From UBA5109 sp963975155 (lineage in GTDB: Bacteria > Pseudomonadota > Gammaproteobacteria > Pseudomonadales > Pseudohongiellaceae): DNA of 64,000 bases. Below the pieces are notes generated by a model, which saw nothing but the letters and a program-made list of their open reading frames with translations, searched no databases and was not told the origin of the DNA. Each line of letters begins with the position of its first letter. Within the stretch, counting starts at the first letter, position 1. A program made the translations under genes and the position numbers. Positions 25,470-33,441 of this stretch are shown here, piece by piece. The stretch spans positions 62,001 to 126,000 of the forward strand of contig CAXBFG010000003.1 in assembly GCA_963975155.1 (NCBI GenBank), in the 5' to 3' direction.

Positions 25470-26745
25470 TAGTCACTTCTCCATTTGCAGCTTCAATACT
25501 CCAAGCCTGAATTGCATTGTTATGATAGTTGCGAGGTTGACCATATTCACTAATCAACTCTTCACGTAATGGTTGCTCTGCACCGGTTTCATCAAATGCT
25601 CGGCTTTTCAAAATCGCAGATCCTCCATTCCAATTCCAGGCCATACGGAATCGTGTTAGAGATTTATCAAGAGCTGGGCCTGATATGGCAGCTTCAGCCC
25701 AAGTATTGCCATTGTCGGCAGATACCTCAACGCGTGTTATTCTGCCAGCACCAGACCAAGCTAGACCAATAATTTCATAAACACCGGGGCCAGAATTCAG
25801 GTTTAAACCCACAGAAGGGCTGGTAATAATTGATTTGACTCCCATAGGGAAAGTAAATATTCGTGACCGGCCATTGGCAAGAACATCTGTGTAATGAGAG
25901 GTTTCGTCACGTGTCATGGTTGGACCTGTATTAACTTTCAGTCTACGTAACCATTTCACCGACATGTTTCCTTCCCAACCTGGCAAGAAAAGTCGCATAG
26001 GGTACCCATTTCCAGGTCGCAATCGTTCACCATTTTGATAAAGCGCTATAATCGCGTCATCCATTATTTTTTCTAATGGAATACTACGGCTCATCGCAGC
26101 AGCATCAGCTCCTTCTGCCAAAACCCAGCGTCCTTCTGGGTTAACGCCGGCTTCTTCCATAAGTACAGATAAAGGTACACCAGTCCATTCGCTACATGAC
26201 ACCAAGCCATGCAAGACTCCCAAGGGCGCCTGTTGTGGAGTAGGCTCCACTAGATTGCCTCTACTATTTCCTGAGCATTCAAGAAATTGGGTTTTAGTAA
26301 CTGTTGGATAACGCATTAGGTCATCAATAGTAAATACTAGAGGGCGCGAAACTAATCCATGGATAAGCAGCCTGTGTTCATCAGGATTGATATTAGGTAC
26401 ACCACTATGGTGTCTTTCAAAATGAAGGCTATTTGGGGTGATTGTGCCATGCAGCTTCTCCAGTGGAGTAAAGGAAACACCATTGCCTATTAACCCAGGT
26501 GGGCTTCCAATGATACGTTGAGTGCCTTGTTCATACTCAGAGCGTTGCCCGTATCCACTCATATGAGCGCCAGGTTCTAGCATCCAAGGGGGGACCTCCA
26601 AAGTGTCAGCTTTGCTTGCTTGTGCAGAAAGTAATCCTAGCCCTCCCACCATGGCGGCACTACGGCTCAAAAAAACTCTACGGTGTAACAAGCCATTACC
26701 GGCAGCAGGCTCTAGATTTAAATCTTTTGAGCTGTTTTTTGACAT
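25456..26745 (-). CDS. soxC: SoxC-like sulfite dehydrogenase, molybdopterin subunit
   Basis: A 429-residue periplasmic molybdoenzyme of the sulfite oxidase family. A twin-arginine signal (HRRVFLSRSA near 21-30) precedes PPWMLEPGAHMSGYGQ and TPNSLHFERHHSGVP, typical of SoxC. The molybdenum-ligating cysteine is Cys157 in FLECSGNS, and the C-terminal dimerisation domain is complete. It should oxidise sulfite, or a bound sulfur group as in the Sox complex, and pass electrons to the cytochrome encoded next. Start ATG 26745 is preferred because GGAGGAG lies directly before it; the frame extends 8 codons further. No soxXYZAB genes are present. It lies 75 bases after tetR on the same strand. Confidence 0.88.
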   Translation of the reverse strand: MSKNSSKDLNLEPAAGNGLLHRRVFLSRSAAMVGGLGLLSAQASKADTLEVPPWMLEPGAHMSGYGQRSEYEQGTQRIIGSPPGLIGNGVSFTPLEKLHGTITPNSLHFERHHSGVPNINPDEHRLLIHGLVSRPLVFTIDDLMRYPTVTKTQFLECSGNSRGNLVEPTPQQAPLGVLHGLVSCSEWTGVPLSVLMEEAGVNPEGRWVLAEGADAAAMSRSIPLEKIMDDAIIALYQNGERLRPGNGYPMRLFLPGWEGNMSVKWLRRLKVNTGPTMTRDETSHYTDVLANGRSRIFTFPMGVKSIITSPSVGLNLNSGPGVYEIIGLAWSGAGRITRVEVSADNGNTWAEAAISGPALDKSLTRFRMAWNWNGGSAILKSRAFDETGAEQPLREELISEYGQPRNYHNNAIQAWSIEAANGEVTNVYA

Positions 26746-26820
26746 TTCTCCTCCAGTCAGACTAGACAAATTATTTTCAGGTTTTTAAAAAATTAGAATC
26801 GTGTCTTTACATTGTTATCA

Positions 26821-27513
26821 TCATTTAACGAGGTTTGGTTTGTCTCTTATAGAAGGAGCCATGAACATAATGGACAAATTGTAGATTACTTCTTCTATGC
26901 CTTGGTCAGAATCATCGGGTAAGAATTCGCCATAAGATAAACGTGTTAAATATGAACGCTTTGTGAACATGTATTCCGTGCTGCCTAATACACTAACCAA
27001 GCGCCAATAAAATTCCTCTATAGAAAGATCCTTGTTGCACTTCTTTAGTAATCTTATGAACAGAAATACAATTTCATCTTTAATCGGTTCAAAAATATTC
27101 TTTATCTGATCTGATGGGTCGTTAAGTGTTCTTAACATCAAATTGTCGAATTCTGGATTAACGTCATTGCTCAAATCAACAATTGGTTTTATATAAGCAT
27201 TGAGAACCTGAGTAATATCTGGGCTTTCTTTGTTAGATTCTGGCCAGCAGGCTTCAAGTTCTTGTAAACATATTTGAAAGGTTGGCTTTAATCTACGCTC
27301 AAGAGTCTTTTTTATCAGCGCCTCTTTAGTACCAAAATAATAATGAAGAGTACCTAAATTAGCATTAGCTTTTTTGGCTATAGCGCGCATGGAAGCGCCA
27401 GCATACCCATTCTCACTAAAAATAATTTCAGCAGCATCTAAAAATGCAGTTTCCGTAACATTGCTCTCGTTTTGAGCTTTTTTTTGCTTAGTTTTTACCA
27501 ACTGATGCTCCAA
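26821..27513 (-). CDS. TetR/AcrR-family transcriptional regulator
   Basis: A 230-residue repressor-type protein. The N-terminal helix-turn-helix is typical: FLDAAEIIFSENGYAGASMR, then IAKKANANLGTLHYYFGTKE (about 22-63). The C-terminal domain, which should bind an effector, is helical without a recognisable ligand signature. It is divergent from the exported-protein operon and upstream of soxC. Three related palindromes in the intergenic region overlap its own minus-10 and the opposite promoter, so autorepression and operon control are likely. The inducing molecule is unknown. Confidence 0.92.
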   Translation of the reverse strand: MEHQLVKTKQKKAQNESNVTETAFLDAAEIIFSENGYAGASMRAIAKKANANLGTLHYYFGTKEALIKKTLERRLKPTFQICLQELEACWPESNKESPDITQVLNAYIKPIVDLSNDVNPEFDNLMLRTLNDPSDQIKNIFEPIKDEIVFLFIRLLKKCNKDLSIEEFYWRLVSVLGSTEYMFTKRSYLTRLSYGEFLPDDSDQGIEEVIYNLSIMFMAPSIRDKPNLVK

Positions 27514-27522
27514 ATATTAATA

Positions 27523-27642
27523 TATTATACGATTGTACCATTATTATTAATGAAAATAAATCTTTTATAATCAACAACTAAAAATAAATATTGACATTTA
27601 TTTGGACGTACGTCTAAAATTATATTTGTACGATCGTATAAA
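27523..27642. promoter_or_regulatory. Three TetR-type operator palindromes
   Basis: O1 27525-27540, O2 27601-27618 and O3 27625-27642. O2 and O3 are 18-base palindromes with one mismatch each and share the pattern TTTGNACGNNCGTNTAAA. O1, read on the minus strand, matches O3 at 14 of 18 positions. O1 overlaps a TATAAT (27524-27529, minus strand) for tetR. O2 fills the spacer of the operon promoter, and O3 lies just after it. Binding by the adjacent TetR protein is inferred from this placement. Confidence 0.75.
27591..27620 (+). promoter_or_regulatory. Sigma-70 promoter of the exported-protein operon
   Basis: TTGACA at 27591-27596 and TAAAAT at 27615-27620 are separated by 18 bases. Operator O2 occupies the spacer, an arrangement that would block RNA polymerase. 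The leader to the first start codon is about 100 bases. Confidence 0.65.
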
Positions 27643-27728
27643 TAATTATTAAGAGCCTCAAGATATACAAAAGCGTTTAAAGACGACGTTCAATTAATCT
27701 TGTAACTATAAAATCAGAGGTAAGATGT

Positions 27729-28628
27729 ATGAATTCTCGCAAAACTTCCTTAATCACAATACATGGCTTAATTGCCATTTTATTGTTCAGTCCTAGCTTA
27801 TTTGCTCAAGAAGTTGATTTTTCCGGCGACTGGCGACCGCTATACCATGAAGATTTACCCGAGAGAATTCCTGGGCCTCATTTAGCCGATTATTCGGGTA
27901 TGCCTATTAACGACGCCGCAAGATTACGTGGTGATAGCTACAATCCGAATCGTATTTCCGTAGTCAGTGAATATATTTGTAGGCAGCATGGCGGCGATTA
28001 TTCTATGCGAGGCGCGGCAGATTTGAGAATCGAGAGGGTAGTTGACCCGAATACTCAAATACCTATTGCATTTAAAACTCGTATTGGTTTCATGGCTATG
28101 GAAAGAACGATTTGGCTCAATAACCCTGAACGTCCATCTGATATAGCTCCTCATACTTTCCAAGGATTCTCCACCGGAAATTTCGATGGCAATATGCTCA
28201 ACATTTATACAACTGATTTTAAAGAGAGTTATTTACGCCGCAATGGAATAGCTGCCAGTAGTGAAAGAACAGCTACTGAACATTGGGTTATGCACGGTGA
28301 TTATTTAACGGTTGTCACCGTTATAGACGACCCAGCATTTTTCACTGAACCTATGGTGAGAAGCCAATCCTGGGTAAGAGATGCTTCTGCAAGACAGGGT
28401 CCTGCTAGCGCATGCGTGCCCTTACAAGAAATACCTGTGAATGCTTTAGGCCAAACTGTTCCACATTTCTTACCTGGTCAGAACCCTTGGTTATTGGAAT
28501 TTGCTGAACGTTACCGACTTCCTTATTCAGGAGTTCGTGGAGGAATCGAAACAATGTACCCCGAGTACATGGAGATCATGGAAACTCCTGTTGGCGATGC
28601 TGAGTTTTGTGTCGAAGAGTGTATGTAA
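27729..28628 (+). CDS. Exported protein of unknown function (paralogue of the 29690 gene)
   Basis: A 299-residue protein with a signal peptide ending at LFAQ, then FSGDWRPLYHEDLPERIPG. I do not recognise a named domain. The segment SYLRRNGIAASSERTATEHW with the following VIDDPAFFTEPM matches GYLRKNGIPHSDQTKVTEYF and VEDPVYLVEPW in the protein encoded at 29690-30502, so the two are distant paralogues. Four cysteines lie in the mature part, with a CVEEC motif near the end. First gene of the TetR-controlled operon; probably periplasmic or surface. Confidence 0.75.
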   Translation: MNSRKTSLITIHGLIAILLFSPSLFAQEVDFSGDWRPLYHEDLPERIPGPHLADYSGMPINDAARLRGDSYNPNRISVVSEYICRQHGGDYSMRGAADLRIERVVDPNTQIPIAFKTRIGFMAMERTIWLNNPERPSDIAPHTFQGFSTGNFDGNMLNIYTTDFKESYLRRNGIAASSERTATEHWVMHGDYLTVVTVIDDPAFFTEPMVRSQSWVRDASARQGPASACVPLQEIPVNALGQTVPHFLPGQNPWLLEFAERYRLPYSGVRGGIETMYPEYMEIMETPVGDAEFCVEECM

Positions 28629-28672
28629 GTCAAATTATTCAAAGTAATAATTTCAACTTGTGGAGTAAATTT

Positions 28673-29686
28673 ATGTTTATATTTTTCAAATCTAGCCTGC
28701 AGAGAATATCTTTATTTTTTGTTTTTATATTTTCATCTTTGAATGCAGCCGAAATGGATCAAACACTTAGTTTGTTTCATGTAAAAGGACAAATCTATGT
28801 GCTGGCAGGTGCTGATGTAAATGTCACTGTCCAAATTGGCGATGAAGCAATAGTTTTTGTAGACACGCCAGCGCCAGAATATGTCAGGGAGATGGTGTCG
28901 CTTATTCGTGAGAAATCAATGTCCCCTATTCGCCAAGTAATTACTACAGCTCTTGATCCAATTCACGTAGCTGGGAATGAATTAATAGAGAACCAAGGTT
29001 TTGGAGGATTTGGTGACTTCAACCGATTTGGTGGCACTGGTACTAACTCTTTTGACAGCGTAGGTGAAGACCAGGGTGTGGTCCTGGCTGGTAATACGAG
29101 AGGTGTGTCGCTACTCGCTCATGAAAATGTACTTAATCGCTTCTACCTTTCTGAAAATGATGTCGAAAGCCTGACACTAACGACGACTTATTTCACCCCA
29201 TCATTTGATATTTATATGAATGATGAAGGCATAGCTATTTACCATATGCCAAATGCACATACAGATGGTGACAGTATTGTTTTCTTTAGAATTTCGGATG
29301 TTATCAGTTTAGGAGACCTTCTCGTTCAGGGGCAATATCCTGATATTGATATTGAAAATGGCGGCAGTGTTAATGGTTTTATTGATGCACTGAATTTTAC
29401 GATACAACTTATGATTCCAGGTCCTAATGCTGAAGGTGGTACATATGTAGTTCCAGGACATGGCCGTATTGGTGATGAAATTGATGTTGTTGAATATCGC
29501 AATATGTTGGTCATCGTCAGAGACCGAATTCAAAGCCAGATAGCCCAAGGTTTGAGTTTAAATCAAATCATTAATAGTGAACCTGCTTTGGATTATGACA
29601 CTGAATATGGTAGTTCAAGAGGCGGACCGTCAACTGAAGAGTTCATTACCTCTATCTATCAAAGCCTTATAGAAGAAATGGAGTAA
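28673..29686 (+). CDS. Exported metallo-beta-lactamase-fold protein with degenerate metal site
   Basis: A 337-residue protein with a signal peptide (cleavage near LNAAE) and the metallo-beta-lactamase fold of SoxH/quinoprotein-associated type: IVFVDTPAP, AHENVLNRF, HTDGDSIVFF and VPGHGRI are in the expected order. The usual HxHxDH motif is replaced by TTALDPIH at 91-98, so only His98 of the four residues remains while the later His and Asp ligands are kept. Enzymatic activity is therefore uncertain. Start ATG 28673 has GGAG nine bases upstream; the longer frame from 28607 would overlap the previous gene. Four bases separate it from the next gene. Confidence 0.82.
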   Translation: MFIFFKSSLQRISLFFVFIFSSLNAAEMDQTLSLFHVKGQIYVLAGADVNVTVQIGDEAIVFVDTPAPEYVREMVSLIREKSMSPIRQVITTALDPIHVAGNELIENQGFGGFGDFNRFGGTGTNSFDSVGEDQGVVLAGNTRGVSLLAHENVLNRFYLSENDVESLTLTTTYFTPSFDIYMNDEGIAIYHMPNAHTDGDSIVFFRISDVISLGDLLVQGQYPDIDIENGGSVNGFIDALNFTIQLMIPGPNAEGGTYVVPGHGRIGDEIDVVEYRNMLVIVRDRIQSQIAQGLSLNQIINSEPALDYDTEYGSSRGGPSTEEFITSIYQSLIEEME

Positions 29687-29689
29687 AAC

Positions 29690-30502
29690 ATGAAATTTAC
29701 CAAAGCAATTTATATATCTATTCTGATTTTTGGCCTTACTTCGGCTTTAGCAAATGCCCAATTTTCTATTTCGTCAATACAAGAAAGAGAAGTTGGAACC
29801 ATACCGGGTAGAGAAGGTGCACCTATAGATTTGACAGGCACCTGGGTCTCTATTGTTTCAGAAGATTGGCGCTGGCGTATGACAACGCCTTTAATTGGTG
29901 ACTTTGCCAACATCCCGGAAAATGAAGCGGCCAGGGAAGTGGCGATGGCCTGGTACCCCGAAGCAAATATTGGCAATGAATGTATTGCCTACGGAGCACC
30001 ATCCATTATGCATAGACCAGGCCGCATAAAAATTGATTGGGAAGACGACCTGACTCTAAAAATGGAATTTGATGCTGGTATGCAAACGCGCGTGTTTAAT
30101 TTTGATAAAGCAGTTCCAATGGGTGCTGCATCAAGACAAGGGTATACCTTGGCAAAATGGGAAGACGCTCCCGCTCCTGCAATATTTAATGGCTTGCGCC
30201 TTGGGCAAACCGAAGCAGTTGGTATAAACACTCTGTCATTAGAAGCAGTAACAACTAACCTTGTGTCAGGTTACTTGCGTAAAAATGGTATTCCACACAG
30301 CGATCAAACTAAAGTTACTGAGTACTTTGATGTTTTTGAAACACCAAATGGTAATAGCTGGTTTGTAGATACTATTATCGTTGAAGACCCTGTCTATCTT
30401 GTGGAGCCATGGGTGACCACTATGCACTTCATGAAAGAAGAAGATGATTCAAAATGGAATCCTCAAGAATGTTTTGTTATGCACGAGAATGAACGTCAAT
30501 AA
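29690..30502 (+). CDS. Exported protein of unknown function (paralogue of the 27729 gene)
   Basis: A 270-residue protein with a signal peptide ending near LANAQ. The mature part has DLTGTWVSIVSEDWRWRM and the shared YLRKNGI...VTEYF segment that relates it to the first gene of the operon. Many tryptophans and beta-prone segments suggest a beta-sandwich or calycin-like fold, which is only a guess. Two cysteines are in the mature protein (near 94 and 263). It starts 4 bases after the metallo-beta-lactamase-fold gene, so translational coupling is likely. Confidence 0.75.
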   Translation: MKFTKAIYISILIFGLTSALANAQFSISSIQEREVGTIPGREGAPIDLTGTWVSIVSEDWRWRMTTPLIGDFANIPENEAAREVAMAWYPEANIGNECIAYGAPSIMHRPGRIKIDWEDDLTLKMEFDAGMQTRVFNFDKAVPMGAASRQGYTLAKWEDAPAPAIFNGLRLGQTEAVGINTLSLEAVTTNLVSGYLRKNGIPHSDQTKVTEYFDVFETPNGNSWFVDTIIVEDPVYLVEPWVTTMHFMKEEDDSKWNPQECFVMHENERQ

Positions 30503-30604
30503 ATTATTAAATTTAAGAAATAAGAAAGTGTTGTTATTAATAAACAAGGCAAATTTAAAAAGTCTTTTGAACAGCAAGTATATTTTCTACTAAGGAGATT
30601 GAAA

Positions 30605-31009
30605 ATGATAAAAAGTAAACTTAAGTTCCATTGCAAATTTGTTCTGGCTTTAGGGTTTATTATGTTTGCAGTTGGTGTAAGTAATGCTCATCACTCATTT
30701 CCAGCAACTTATGTGATGGATGAGACAGCGACTATCGAAGGCACTATGGTGCAGTTCTTATTCCGTAATCCACATTCATTTGTCCATGTAATGGTTACTG
30801 ATGAGGAAACAGGTGAAAACCAGCGCTGGGCTGTTGAATGGGGTGGCGCAAGTGCTTTGGCTGGATCTGTTGACCGTTCAAGCCTGAAGCCTGGTGACCA
30901 GGTACGTATTTCCGGTCAGCCTGGACGTAATTCTGAAGATCATCGTCTGCGTATGCAGAGCCTTGAAGTTATCGATGGTGACTTCGTATGGGAAGGTGAC
31001 TTTGATTAA
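30605..31009 (+). CDS. Exported DUF6152-family protein
   Basis: A 134-residue protein with a signal peptide predicted to be cut after Ala28, giving a mature N-terminus HHSFPATYVMD. The rest is a small beta-barrel-like domain with FLFRNPHSFVHVMV, RWAVEWGGAS and LKPGDQVRISGQPGR, matching the DUF6152 pattern, a family of unknown function common in environmental proteobacteria. Two histidines at the mature amino-terminus could bind a metal ion. ATG 30605 is chosen over TTG 30599 because AAGGAG (30592-30597) then has a seven-base spacing. It lies 102 bases after the previous gene. Confidence 0.8.
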   Translation: MIKSKLKFHCKFVLALGFIMFAVGVSNAHHSFPATYVMDETATIEGTMVQFLFRNPHSFVHVMVTDEETGENQRWAVEWGGASALAGSVDRSSLKPGDQVRISGQPGRNSEDHRLRMQSLEVIDGDFVWEGDFD

Positions 31010-31083
31010 TCAAAAAGAGAGATGTCTAAACCGAGTAATTGAAAATTAATGAATTGTGTAAGTGCAATTTTGGAGAATTAGGA

Positions 31084-31758
31084 ATGAATAAAATACGATT
31101 AGTAATAGTGGCTACTTTAACCTGTTTATTTGGAACCAGTAATGTAGTAGCTCAAGAAATGAGCTTTTTTATCACTAGTACAGGGTTAGGGTTAGGAGCA
31201 AATTTAGGTGGTTTAGTAGGTGCCGATGCTCATTGTCAAGCCTTAGCTGCAGTTGCAGGTGCTGGTGATAAAACTTGGCGAGCATATTTAAGCACTCAAG
31301 GGCAAAATGCTGTAAATGCAAGAGATCGAATCGGTGCTGGGCCTTGGTATAACACTAATGGTGTCATCGTTGCTAGAAATTTAAATGAGTTACATGATGA
31401 AAACCGAAATAAAATTAGTGTGGAAGTAGGTCTTGATGAACATGGAAATGCAGTTCCTTCTGTTAGTCTGGGCGCTGATGGGAACCCCCGCCCTCGTGAA
31501 TTTCAGACAATTGTCGAACATGATATTCTGACAGGCTCTCAACCTGATGGTACAGCTTTTCCTGTTGGAGAGGATCGAACCTGTAATAACTGGACTTCTT
31601 CTGATGAAGGTAGCGCAATGTTGGGTCATGGTGATCGTCTTTCATTGGAGCCAGGGTTATCTCCATGGAATGTAGCTCACCCATCTATTGGATGCAGTCA
31701 ACAAGATTTAATTATGACTGGAGGCAGTGGGCGTTTCTATTGTTTCGCTACAGATTAA
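31084..31758 (+). CDS. Exported protein with lectin-like (DUF1554-like) pattern
   Basis: A 224-residue protein with a signal peptide ending near VVAQE. The mature part starts FFITSTGLGLGANLGGLVGADAHC and continues with TWRAYLSTQG and GAGPWYNTNG, a pattern I associate with small extracellular C-type-lectin/DUF1554-like domains; the assignment is tentative. Three further cysteines (CNNW, IGCS, FYCF) fit disulfide-bonded loops. Start ATG 31084 gives a proper signal peptide; the longer frame adds 15 residues of poor sequence. Last gene of the TetR-controlled operon. Confidence 0.7.
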   Translation: MNKIRLVIVATLTCLFGTSNVVAQEMSFFITSTGLGLGANLGGLVGADAHCQALAAVAGAGDKTWRAYLSTQGQNAVNARDRIGAGPWYNTNGVIVARNLNELHDENRNKISVEVGLDEHGNAVPSVSLGADGNPRPREFQTIVEHDILTGSQPDGTAFPVGEDRTCNNWTSSDEGSAMLGHGDRLSLEPGLSPWNVAHPSIGCSQQDLIMTGGSGRFYCFATD

Positions 31759-32080
31759 TAAACTCATGGTCATATTCCGTAATATTATAAATCCTTAATG
31801 ACCGCTTTTGGCCGAAAGCAGCCCTTAACAAAGTTGTCCCATAGAGATGAATGTGTCCTAATAAAATCAATAGGTTATGAAATGGGGGAGTCTATAACAA
31901 TGGGACACTGCTTGAACTTAACTGGTTGATTTAGAATAATTATTTAGGAATAGAATAACAGGCTTCGAACCAGTTGGTCAGGAGTTCGTATAAGTCTTTG
32001 TAGCCTACTTCTAGTAAGTAGCTTTATTGGATGGCAATCTTATAGTCTGCTTATTAACGAAAGCCAACCTCAGTCTATTT
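31759..32080. other. Gene-free stretch at the end of the cargo
   Basis: This 322-base stretch contains repeat copy 2 (31797-31826), an 8-base inverted repeat TGTCCCAT/ATGGGACA (31835-31842 and 31900-31907), and a small hairpin CTACTT/AAGTAG near 32005-32021. No open reading frame or tRNA is supported. It may be the scar of a lost transposable element; nothing proves that. Confidence 0.4.
31797..31826 (+). repeat. Island repeat copy 2 (CCGCTTTTGGCCGAAAGC)
   Basis: Direct, diverged copy of the element at 24836-24865. Here the dyad GCTTTTGGCCGAAAGC is better formed. Together they mark the limits of the 7-kb cargo module inside the island. Confidence 0.5.
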
Positions 32081-33268
32081 TCAAATATCTTTTAAAGTAT
32101 CTAGATAGTCAGACCATACCTGCATCATATTCATTCTTTTTTTAAGATGTTTAGTCCGGTTATATGCCCTACCTAAGGAGTCTTTTACTTCATGAGCAAG
32201 TTGATGTTCTATGAGGTGAGGCTCAAATTCTAAAACTTCATCTAGTAAGGTTCTGGCAGTAGCTCTGAATCCATGAGTAGTTACCTCATCTTTAGAATAG
32301 CCCAAACGGCGTAAGGCTGCATTGAGTGTATTGTCACTCATAGGCTTTCTTCTGCTTCGTTCACTTGGGAAAACATATTGCCAATGGCCTGTTAATGGTT
32401 CTATTTCTTTTAGCAAAGCTACAACCTGTTCGCTTAATGGTACTAAATGAGATTGATTCATCTTCATTTTTTCTGCTGGAATATTCCACTCATTAGTTTT
32501 AAAGTCAATTTCAGTCCATTCCATTTTACGTAATTCACCAGGGCGGACAAAAAGTAGGGGTGCTAGTCTTAGTGCTATAGCAACTGTTGGCGTACCTTCA
32601 AAGCCTTCTATTGCTCTTAGGAGTTCGCCCAGTTTCTTGGGTTCAGTAATTGCAGAGAAGTGCCTAACTTGAGGTGTTTTTAAAGCGCCTCTCAAGTCAG
32701 CAGATGGATCACGCTCGGCTCTGCCAGTTGCAACGGCATAACGGAAAATTTGTCCGGATACTTGCTTTAAACGTCTGGCAGTTTCCAATGCCCCTCTGGA
32801 TTCAGCCCGTCTTAAGCAATCAAGCAAAATTAAAGGCGTGATATCTGTAATGGGATATTTCCCTAAGTATGGGATTAGATTTCTTTCTAGTAAGTATTTT
32901 TGCTTCTTGATGTGAGCAGGAGACCAAGCATTTTGTTCTTTTTCATACCATTCCCAAGCGACAACTTCAAAGCTGTTAGCAGCTTTTTCTAGTAACGACA
33001 TTTTTTGGGCTTTCCTGGTCGCTGTTGGATCAATACCTTCTTCCAATTGCTGCTTGGCTAAATAGGTTTTATCCCGGGCTTTCTTTAGAGAGACATCCGG
33101 GTAAACGCCGAGAGCCAAAACCTTTTCTTTCTGAGCAAAACGAAATTTCAAACGCCAGTATTTACTACCTGTCTTGGTGACTAGCAGGTATAAACCTCGG
33201 CCATCACCTAGCTTGTAGTCTTTCTTTTTGAGGGAGGCTTCCCTGCATTGAATATCTGTAAGAGACAT
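32081..33268 (-). CDS. int: Tyrosine-type site-specific integrase (P4 family)
   Basis: A 395-residue tyrosine recombinase. The N-terminal DUF4102-type arm-binding domain has LGDGRGLYLLV and YWRLKFRFAQKEKVLALGVYP. A core-binding domain covers about 95-180. The catalytic domain shows Arg in RPGELRKMEW, HGFRATARTLLDE for His-x-x-Arg, LAHEVKD and Tyr in GRAYNRT. All catalytic residues are present, so it may still be active. It reads away from tRNA-Phe, the usual arrangement for P4-like elements integrated in tRNA 3' ends. Confidence 0.95.
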   Translation of the reverse strand: MSLTDIQCREASLKKKDYKLGDGRGLYLLVTKTGSKYWRLKFRFAQKEKVLALGVYPDVSLKKARDKTYLAKQQLEEGIDPTATRKAQKMSLLEKAANSFEVVAWEWYEKEQNAWSPAHIKKQKYLLERNLIPYLGKYPITDITPLILLDCLRRAESRGALETARRLKQVSGQIFRYAVATGRAERDPSADLRGALKTPQVRHFSAITEPKKLGELLRAIEGFEGTPTVAIALRLAPLLFVRPGELRKMEWTEIDFKTNEWNIPAEKMKMNQSHLVPLSEQVVALLKEIEPLTGHWQYVFPSERSRRKPMSDNTLNAALRRLGYSKDEVTTHGFRATARTLLDEVLEFEPHLIEHQLAHEVKDSLGRAYNRTKHLKKRMNMMQVWSDYLDTLKDI

Positions 33269-33280
33269 AACTTAAAATTT

Positions 33281-33347
33281 GGGGGTATCTGGTTTTGAGA
33301 AACAGTATATACCCCCAAAGATGCCCCTACAATATCTGGATACCCCC
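33281..33347. repeat. Integrase arm-type sites, right end
   Basis: Three copies of ATACCCCC: inverted at 33281-33288 (as GGGGGTAT), direct at 33309-33316 and direct at 33340-33347. They fill the gap between the integrase start and tRNA-Phe and match the two copies at the island left end. Confidence 0.55.
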
Positions 33348-33441
33348 GGATTCTCTCGGACGCTTTCAGACTATAAAAATAGGATATATTTAATAAAAAT
33401 AAGGAGTTAAGGAGGATTTTGGAGTTTCTGAGATTGTCTAA

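Noticed and set aside
31835..31907. Inverted repeat TGTCCCAT/ATGGGACA as the ends of an insertion sequence
   Set aside because: Only 8-base arms 57 bases apart, no transposase remnant and no target duplication seen.
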